DNA of 64,000 bases. Origin: Geomonas edaphica. Its GTDB lineage: Bacteria; Desulfobacterota; Desulfuromonadia; Geobacterales; Geobacteraceae. Below are positions 58,815 through 64,000 of this stretch, one piece after another. Position numbers and translations under genes: made by a program. Where the stretch lies: the NCBI RefSeq assembly GCF_004917075.1, contig NZ_SSYB01000005.1, positions 520,634 to 584,633 on the forward strand. Direction: 5' to 3'. How positions within the stretch are numbered: the stretch's first letter is position 1; every line of letters starts with the position of its first letter. The notes beneath the pieces are model-generated. The model saw nothing but the letters and a program-made list of their open reading frames with translations. It did not search any database and was not told the DNA's origin.

Positions 58815-59315
58815 ATGATAAGCGCTGCCATTCTGGAACTGTTGAACACGACGCAAGAAAAGTTGGTCGAGTATCTCGACGGGGACGTTAGGGAGATCTT
58901 TTCGACCATGGTGGGGGTGGAGTTGCCGTCGTCCACTCCGGTGGAAGCCGTGACGAAGTTCACCGACTGCGTGACGGCCATGGTCGGTCTCGCCGGGAGC
59001 TACAACGGCATGATCGCCATCCATGCGGAGCAGGCGACGGCGCTGTCGTTTGCCTCGCAGATGCTAGGCATGGAGATCACCGAGTGCGACGATGACGTGC
59101 GCGACGCGCTCGGTGAAGTCGCCAACATGATAGGGGGCTCCTTCAAGCACCACTTCGTGGCCAACGGTCACGAGGTGCGCCTGTCGACTCCTTCGGTGAT
59201 GTCGGGCAACGAGTACGTCCTCAGCATGGGGGCGGCACCCGATACCCTGACCCTCGCCTTCGGGGAGGGACCGGGACATTTCCTCGTCTGCGTCTACCTC
59301 GAAAGGGCGACTTAG
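58815..59315 (+). CDS. cheX: CheX-type chemotaxis phosphatase
   Basis: A 166-aa protein of the CheC/CheX/FliY phosphatase family. The motif DALGEVANMIGGSF fits D-x3-E-x2-N-x3-G, with the Glu and Asn that attack phospho-CheY. One such motif is seen, as in CheX. AGGAAA precedes ATG 58815. It probably dephosphorylates a response regulator in a pathway that involves the adjacent PilZ protein. CheY or CheA genes are not in the window. Confidence 0.85.
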   Translation: MISAAILELLNTTQEKLVEYLDGDVREIFSTMVGVELPSSTPVEAVTKFTDCVTAMVGLAGSYNGMIAIHAEQATALSFASQMLGMEITECDDDVRDALGEVANMIGGSFKHHFVANGHEVRLSTPSVMSGNEYVLSMGAAPDTLTLAFGEGPGHFLVCVYLERAT

Positions 59316-59365
59316 GCGCAGTGGTGGCACCGCTGGCGGTTATTTTTGTTTGAACATCGGTGAGA

Positions 59366-59402
59366 CAAATCCCCCCTGTCCCCCCTTCGCAAAGGGGGGG
59401 AC
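59366..59402. repeat. Dispersed CCCCCCTTCGCAAAGGGGGG palindrome, copy C
   Basis: CAAATCCCCCCTGTCCCCCC, then TTCGCAAAGGGGGGG. A third site of the same family, after the CheX gene. Confidence 0.7.
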
Positions 59403-59470
59403 GTCAAGGCCCGTGCAGCGCTTCGTGGGGGGCGTACACCATGCTCGTTGGAATTTCGGCGTGTAATTAA

Positions 59471-59500
59471 AAAAGCCGGCCCCGTTACGGGTGCCGGCTT
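59471..59500 (-). terminator. Terminator of the small basic protein gene
   Basis: AAGCCGGC / GCCGGCTT outer arms with an inner CCCGT-T-ACGGG stem; on the minus strand a TTTTTTAATTA run follows. Confidence 0.8.
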
Positions 59501-59522
59501 CGTCGCGCCGTGAGCAGGGGGC

Positions 59523-59702
59523 TCAGGCGCTGCGACCTTTGCGGCCGCTCTGAACGTGGCCGTGGGGAGTGATGACGTGGACGTTATGGTTCGGTTCGCG
59601 CCGGATCATCATCTCATGTTTGGCGAGCATCGCCGGGTTCTTTTTCTCCCGATCCATTGCAACGTTACGCTTCGGAGTCGTCGGCATCTTCGGTTCTCTC
59701 AT
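59523..59702 (-). CDS. Small basic conserved-type protein
   Basis: A 59-aa very basic protein (MREPKMPTTPKRNVAMDREK start) rich in Lys, Arg, Pro and His, with HNVHVITPHGHVQS near the end. ATG 59702 has GAGAGGAGG eight bases upstream, and a good terminator follows, so it is probably a real gene despite the small size. No family known to me; nucleic acid binding is possible. Confidence 0.65.
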   Translation of the reverse strand: MREPKMPTTPKRNVAMDREKKNPAMLAKHEMMIRREPNHNVHVITPHGHVQSGRKGRSA

Positions 59703-59840
59703 AGCGGACACCTCCTCTCTCTCTGCCTAGCATTATACCACCTTTCATCCAATCACGGTGACTCCCTCATTGCAACATCCGCTTTACGCGCCATACTTGT
59801 GCTTTGGTATCGCACATCATTGAGTTCCAAGGAGGAGAAT

Positions 59841-60695
59841 ATGAAGCGTAAACTGTTCGTCTGTCTCTCAGCCCTCTTTTGTCTCGCCCTTTCCGGGTGC
59901 GTCACGAGCGGCACCTATAAGCAGAAACAGATGGAGGCGGAAAACCTGGAGAAGAACCTTAAGGATCAGCGGGGGCAGTACAACATCCTGATGGGGGAGA
60001 ACGACCAGCTAAAAAACGAGGTGAAGCGGCTGGACGGCGAGGTGGCGACCTTGACCGGCGAGCGGAACGCGCTGACGGCGGACAAGAAGGGGCTCGAGGA
60101 GTCGCTTCGTTCCACGGCGGACGCGAAGAACCAGAAGATCGGCGAGCTGAGCCGCAAGCTGGGCGACGTGGAGGGTGAGAACAAGCGGCTTAAGGACGAC
60201 ATCGCCGGACTGCAAAAGCAAAAGGAGGAGGTGCAGAAAACGAGCAAGACCTACGGAGACCTCCTGGAGCAGATGAAAGGGGAGATCGCCAAGGGCCAGG
60301 TAACCATTTCTGAGCTGAAGGGGAAACTGACCGTGAACATGGTCGATTCCGTACTCTTCGATTCGGGCAAGGCGGAAGTGAAGCCTGAGGGGCTCGTCGT
60401 GCTGCAGAAGGTGGTGGACATACTGAAGAACGTGAAGGACAAGGCGGTGCGCATCGAGGGGCATACCGACAACGTCCAGATCGTGGGGCAGCTCGCCAAG
60501 CGCTACCCCACGAACTGGGAGCTTTCCGCGGCGCGCGCCCTGAACGTGACCCGCTACTTGCAGCAGCAGGGGCTTGACCCGGCGCTCCTCGCTGCGGTGG
60601 GCTACGGTGAGTACAAGCCGGTGGCTTCGAACGACACGGACGAGGGACGGGCGAAGAACCGCAGGATCGAGATCGTGCTGGTCGCCAAGGAGTAA
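59841..60695 (+). CDS. OmpA-family lipoprotein with coiled-coil stalk
   Basis: A 284-aa outer-membrane-type lipoprotein. Signal peptide with lipobox ALSGC (Cys20), a long heptad coiled coil (about 25-150, QMEAENLEKNLKDQRGQYN and after) and a C-terminal OmpA domain (170-284) with the peptidoglycan-binding signature IEGHTDN...LSAARALNVTRYL and NRRIEI. GGAGG is before ATG 59841. It would anchor the envelope to peptidoglycan across a coiled spacer, resembling Pal/YiaD-type proteins. Confidence 0.9.
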   Translation: MKRKLFVCLSALFCLALSGCVTSGTYKQKQMEAENLEKNLKDQRGQYNILMGENDQLKNEVKRLDGEVATLTGERNALTADKKGLEESLRSTADAKNQKIGELSRKLGDVEGENKRLKDDIAGLQKQKEEVQKTSKTYGDLLEQMKGEIAKGQVTISELKGKLTVNMVDSVLFDSGKAEVKPEGLVVLQKVVDILKNVKDKAVRIEGHTDNVQIVGQLAKRYPTNWELSAARALNVTRYLQQQGLDPALLAAVGYGEYKPVASNDTDEGRAKNRRIEIVLVAKE

Positions 60696-60726
60696 AGTCA
60701 GGGGGCGGCATAGCGGGGAGGAGAGG

Positions 60727-61395
60727 ATGAACGTTGTTGCACTGCTTATCGTTCTTGTCCTTTTTCGTGCCACGCCGGATGCCTTTGCCATCCAGGGAGC
60801 CTGTCCTGGCGCAGTGATCGTCGTGGCCGCCACCTCTGACGAGTATGAGAGCGTTTGCACCGCGGTCCGCTCCTGTACACCGTTTCTGAAGTCGCTGGGG
60901 CTCGTCCTGCCGGATGGGCTGACCCTGACGCTTGACGACGCGCCGTCGGGAAAAAGTATGGACCATGCCTTTGGTTACTACGATCCCCGCAACAACTCCA
61001 TTCACATGCTGAACTACCGGGCGGCCCTGGAGTCCTCCAGGGCCGCCCCTTCTTTTGGTGTCCCCTTTGACCCGGCCATATGGCGCAGCTATATCATCCA
61101 CGAACTTGTCCATGCCGCAGCCCAGGGAGGGTTTCGCCGTGGAGCGCAGAGGCATACGGCCAGCGAGTACATCGCATCGGTGAGCCAGTTGGTCACGCTC
61201 CCGCCGGACGAGCGGGCGAGGATCTTGGAGAACTTCGGGGAATTGAGCGGGTTCGACGGGGAGGATATAACTTTGAACTATTACCTGCTTGATCCGGCCA
61301 GGTTCGCCATCAATTCGTTCCTGCACTACCAGAAGCCCGGCAACGGCGACGCATTTATCCGGCAGCTCCTCTTGAACGGTCTTCCAGACGAGTGA
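60727..61395 (+). CDS. Secreted putative metallopeptidase-like protein
   Basis: A 222-aa protein with a signal peptide (about 1-22) and the motif IIHELVHAAAQ, an HExxH zinc site, near residue 125. A downstream acidic pair (FDGEDITLNYY) could give the third ligand. The family is not one I can name with certainty. GGGGAGGAGAGG precedes ATG 60727. It lies 31 bp after the OmpA gene, so they are probably co-transcribed. Function is likely cell-envelope proteolysis. Confidence 0.65.
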   Translation: MNVVALLIVLVLFRATPDAFAIQGACPGAVIVVAATSDEYESVCTAVRSCTPFLKSLGLVLPDGLTLTLDDAPSGKSMDHAFGYYDPRNNSIHMLNYRAALESSRAAPSFGVPFDPAIWRSYIIHELVHAAAQGGFRRGAQRHTASEYIASVSQLVTLPPDERARILENFGELSGFDGEDITLNYYLLDPARFAINSFLHYQKPGNGDAFIRQLLLNGLPDE

Positions 61396-61479
61396 GCCGG
61401 GCTGCGGAGGAGCTTCAGGTTTTGTCGGGAGATGGTACAACTATGTAAGCTGTTCAGCACAAAGAGAGAGGAGATAGAC

Positions 61480-62526
61480 ATGGCAACTCCCGCAGAAACC
61501 TCGTACTTCCACACCCTGTCGCTTGCGAGCGATCCCGAGCTGCGCCGCCGTTTCATGGTGGTGGACGAGGACCTGAGGGGGAACCTGCGTTTCGGGCTCG
61601 TGCTGGAGATACTGGACAAGGTGGCGGAGGAGACCGCGCTCGCCTACGTGAACCAGTTCCATCCCGGGGCACGGGTGGTCACCGCGGCGATCGACAACGT
61701 CATCGTGCGCCACGTGGCGGACGTGACCCGCGACCTCGTCTGTGAGGCCCGCATCAACCACGTGGGGCGCTCCTCGCTGGAGATCGGCATCAGGGTGGAG
61801 CAGCCGGGCGAGCCGGCGAACCACGTCGCCTCCTGCTACTTCACCATGGTCGCGCGCTCGGGGATGGGGGAGGGGGCGGTGAGCATGACACTGCCGCCGC
61901 TTGACTACGGCAGCGAGACGGAGCGGCGGCGCGCGCTGAAGGCTACGGCGCGTCGGGAGGAGTACCGCCAGCAGCAGGCGCTCTTGTCGGAGCCGCCGAG
62001 CGCCGAGGAATACCGGATGCTCGCCTCCCTGCACCAGGCCCAGGACGAGCCGGGGTTCCAGGGACTTCTGACCGGGCGACTGACGGCGGACGCCTGGGAA
62101 AGGATGTACCCGGAGTTCGAAAACGTGCCGCAGAAGATCTTCGGGGGATACCTGGTGCGCAGAGCCTACGAGCTCTCCTCGATTTGCTCCGAGCTTGTGG
62201 CGCCGGACCGTTCCGTGATGGCGGCCGTGAACCGGATCAACTTCTTTCACCCGGTACGCATGGGGGACAAGCTGCACTACACAAGTCGCGTGGTCTACAC
62301 GAACGGAAGCTACATCTGCGTCGAGGCGAACATCGAGCGCATCAGTCGTGACCGCACCAGCAAGGCGCTCTCCAACTCCTGTCTCTTCACCTTCGTGAAT
62401 GTGGACCGGGAACTGGTGCATCGCCCGGTGCCGACGGTGTACCCGACCACCTACGCCGAAGATGCCAGGTACCTCGCCGCGGCGAGGAGTTTTGAGGGGC
62501 TCGCGGAGCACGTCTATATAATTTGA
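61480..62526 (+). CDS. Double hotdog acyl-CoA thioesterase
   Basis: A 348-aa cytoplasmic protein made of two hotdog domains in tandem (about 20-140 and 205-325), each with a strand-rich thioesterase pattern (GLVLEILDKVAEETALAYVN, then FGGYLVRRAYELSSICSELV and VMAAVNRINFFHPVRMGDKL). This is the arrangement of acyl-CoA thioesterases of the ACOT9/BACH-like kind. GAGGAGAT lies before ATG 61480. It is followed by a terminator. It would hydrolyse acyl-CoA; chain length is not predictable. Confidence 0.82.
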   Translation: MATPAETSYFHTLSLASDPELRRRFMVVDEDLRGNLRFGLVLEILDKVAEETALAYVNQFHPGARVVTAAIDNVIVRHVADVTRDLVCEARINHVGRSSLEIGIRVEQPGEPANHVASCYFTMVARSGMGEGAVSMTLPPLDYGSETERRRALKATARREEYRQQQALLSEPPSAEEYRMLASLHQAQDEPGFQGLLTGRLTADAWERMYPEFENVPQKIFGGYLVRRAYELSSICSELVAPDRSVMAAVNRINFFHPVRMGDKLHYTSRVVYTNGSYICVEANIERISRDRTSKALSNSCLFTFVNVDRELVHRPVPTVYPTTYAEDARYLAAARSFEGLAEHVYII

Positions 62527-62551
62527 CCGCAGGTGAGGCACGGTCCACCGG

Positions 62552-62590
62552 GGGCGCGGGGAGAAGAATTCCCCGCGCCCTCATTTTTTT
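62552..62590 (+). terminator. Terminator of the thioesterase gene
   Basis: GGGCGCGGGGA / TCCCCGCGCCC with a 7-base loop, then TCATTTTTTT. Confidence 0.85.
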
Positions 62591-62656
62591 GGGGGGCAGG
62601 AAATCCCGGGGAAACGGATATGCATGCCTACGAAGCACTACGTTTGACCTCGCGCT

Positions 62657-62783
62657 CCCCCCTTTGCGAAGGTTCATCAGGGAATTCCGGGTAAGAAGCC
62701 TTTCAGATAATCCGTGTCCTCTCTTGCTGAGAACGGTGGCCTCGCGCTCCCCCCTTTGCGAAGGGGGGACGGGGGGGATTTGC
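62657..62783. repeat. Dispersed repeat, copy A2
   Basis: Second copy of the 56889-57021 unit, about 90% identical by eye, with the palindrome CCCCCCTTTGCGAAGGGGGG at its right end and a shortened version at its left end. Confidence 0.75.
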
Positions 62784-62887
62784 TTTTGTTTCTCAGTTCT
62801 CGCTGGTAGGACGGGATTCCAGGTCTTGCTTTCCTCCAGGAGGAGAAAAAGGATTTTCCGATAACCGTCAATTATCTGTGAATGTAG

Positions 62888-62962
62888 TCAGCTGGTGCTT
62901 GTATGGTCCGACCAAGGCAAATCCCCCCTGCCCCCCCTTCGCAAAGGGGGGAACGTTAGGCC
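62888..62962. repeat. Dispersed repeat, copy B2
   Basis: Second copy of the 57115 unit (GCTGGTGCTTG... CCCCCCCTTCGCAAAGGGGGG... GAACGTTAGGCC). The A and B repeats occur in the same order in both places. The rest of the 62591-63336 gap shows no gene. Confidence 0.7.
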
Positions 62963-63336
62963 CAATGCGCGCCTCGTGGGTTGCGGCACTCTTTTTCCCG
63001 AAATTACCGGACGAACCTTTTTTGCGCAGGCGCAGAAATTTTGCAGCGGCGCCTTTCGTTTTGCACAAACGCCAAATCACCGAAGGGGGAAGCGGCTAAA
63101 AGCGACCGTTAGCCCGGGCTATTTGGGAAAGATTAAGAAGATTTGGCACGTCGGAATGTGTTAAAGTTGCGCATGTTGCGACGTTTTTGAGCAGTACCGA
63201 CGGGAGCATGGCGTGGCCTCGGTCAGTGATACCGAGGGTTTGCCGCCAAAGCGTTTCGTTGGTATACATCATGCTTTTTGACGTAGCATCACACTTTATC
63301 ACTGCTTTCACGATGGAGCAGAACGAGGGCTGAGAG

Positions 63337-63768
63337 ATGGATACGTACACGATCGATGTCGAACTGGAACACTACTACGGCGACCGCATGGCTACCAGCA
63401 GCAGGGAAGCCTGCCGCCGCTTTTACCTGAGAGCGGTGTCGCGCTGCAACGCGACCGAGCTTGAGCGCTACCTGCGCGTGGTGAAGGCGCACGCCTCGGT
63501 ATATTCGTCGGTGCACCACATGTTTCGCTCCCCCTTCAAGCACGTCGAGCTGCCGCTTTTCCTGACCAGCCTCGTCCTCTTCATCTCCAGCCTGGTCATG
63601 ATCTTCACCGGCGCGACCAGCGTCCTCATAGCAGGTGGCATCTCGGCAGGTTTTCTAGGCATGGTGCAGTGCGCCCGGCAGTTGATCCGCAACTGGCAGC
63701 AGCACTCGGTGCGCGAGGCGGTCTTCAGCGAGTTCGCCGAGTTTTTGCAGCAGGAAACCACGCGTTAA
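63337..63768 (+). CDS. Small membrane protein
   Basis: A 143-aa protein with a soluble N-terminal half (Cys-containing, EHYYGDRMATSSREACRRFY) and two hydrophobic helices (LPLFLTSLVLFISSLVMIF and SVLIAGGISAGFLGMVQ, about 73-115), then a charged tail. No known family. A ribosome-site-like GAGG lies just before ATG 63337. A terminator follows, so it is a single unit. Confidence 0.7.
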   Translation: MDTYTIDVELEHYYGDRMATSSREACRRFYLRAVSRCNATELERYLRVVKAHASVYSSVHHMFRSPFKHVELPLFLTSLVLFISSLVMIFTGATSVLIAGGISAGFLGMVQCARQLIRNWQQHSVREAVFSEFAEFLQQETTR

Positions 63769-63789
63769 TAGATTCCCCCGAAATCCAGT

Positions 63790-63829
63790 AAAGAGGCTGC
63801 CACGGAAGGTCCGTGTGCAGCCTCTTTTT
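63790..63829 (+). terminator. Terminator
   Basis: AAAGAGGCTGC / GCAGCCTCTTT with an inner CACGGA/TCCGTG stem, then TTTTC. Confidence 0.9.
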
Positions 63830-63925
63830 CTGTCTCTTCTCCTCCCACTCCTTTGACGGCGCGCTTTTTTTCTATATAGTATTGGAGCCTCGCGGGGCAC
63901 TCATCTCATGAATGGAGGTAGCAAC

Positions 63926-64000
63926 ATGAAACGCCTGATCCTTCTTTTCGTCACCCTGCTTCTGCTCTCGCCTATAGCGGCCCACGCGAGTCTCGACGGG
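63926..64000 (+). CDS. Secreted protein, truncated by the window end
   Basis: Only 25 codons are visible: MKRLILLFVTLLLLSPIAAH, a signal peptide with an AHA cleavage site, then SLDG. GGAGGT precedes ATG 63926. The mature protein lies outside the window, so no function can be given. Confidence 0.75.
   Translation, partial: MKRLILLFVTLLLLSPIAAHASLDG

Noticed and set aside
60190-61440. 416-residue minus-strand open frame over the OmpA and metallopeptidase-like genes
   Set aside because: Low-complexity Arg/Pro/Ser-rich translation, antisense to two supported genes.
61441-62541. 366-residue minus-strand open frame
   Set aside because: His/Arg-rich antisense shadow of the thioesterase.

Overview
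The window reads as a chromosomal segment of a Geobacter-like member of the Desulfuromonadia (Geobacterales). The flanks are GC-rich and carry phosphoglycolate phosphatase, FlgM, a SatP-type acetate carrier, a sedolisin, a PilZ-CheX pair, an OmpA-type lipoprotein, many strong GGAGG ribosome sites, and the intergenic palindrome family CCCCCCTTTGCGAAGGGGGG. The genus is an inference from gene content and style; nothing here fixes the species.

Layout. 1-1303: gph and flgM. 1304-1378: tRNA-Gly(CCC). 1334-40141: a 38.8 kb integrated island bounded by a perfect 51-bp direct repeat that is the 3' part of the tRNA gene, with a tyrosine integrase beside the right copy. 40142-64000: chromosome again, with one small accessory patch (about 45.5-50.6 kb).

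Inside the island, from left to right: (a) a fragment of a pseudogene, two tandem small paralogues, an orphan DndA-like cysteine desulfurase and a divergent LysR regulator with a clear palindromic operator; (b) a leftward recombination module: a small conserved protein, RadC/JAB, Cas4-like Fe-S exonuclease, Bet annealing protein, AAA+ ATPase; (c) a rightward defence block from one visible promoter: FokI-like endonuclease, beta-class Mod methyltransferase, Res helicase-nuclease and an OLD nuclease; (d) a 1400-aa STAND NTPase with an N-terminal Cap4-like nuclease, followed by a HEPN protein; (e) a tightly overlapping cassette of ten to eleven small genes (23.5-31.7 kb) with a CoiA-like protein, two UDG-fold-like proteins, a zinc ribbon, a PD-(D/E)XK nuclease, an Nmad/EVE-like protein, a GIY-YIG nuclease, two DUF5677-like proteins and a possible third glycosylase-like protein; (f) a DnaA-like ATPase without its DNA-binding domain, a ParB-like protein and an orphan FitA-like antitoxin; (g) AlpA, DUF3987, a HUH-like protein, a DUF3631-like protein and the integrase, which resemble the replication and excision end of satellite-type elements. 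No conjugation or capsid genes are seen, so the island looks like a non-self-transmissible defence island.

The best candidate for an undescribed system is cassette (e): its translationally coupled genes combine base-recognition or excision folds with several nuclease folds, which suggests defence against phage with modified bases. This is a hypothesis from fold-level motifs.

The right flank holds several unusual objects: a REP-associated transposase gene split by an inversion, a homopolymer frameshift in a peptidoglycan-binding protein, a helicase fused to an S24 peptidase beside a MazG-like enzyme, a MarR regulator with two identical operators, a 41-bp degenerate tandem repeat array, and an intrinsic terminator sitting directly in front of an Hsp70-family gene.
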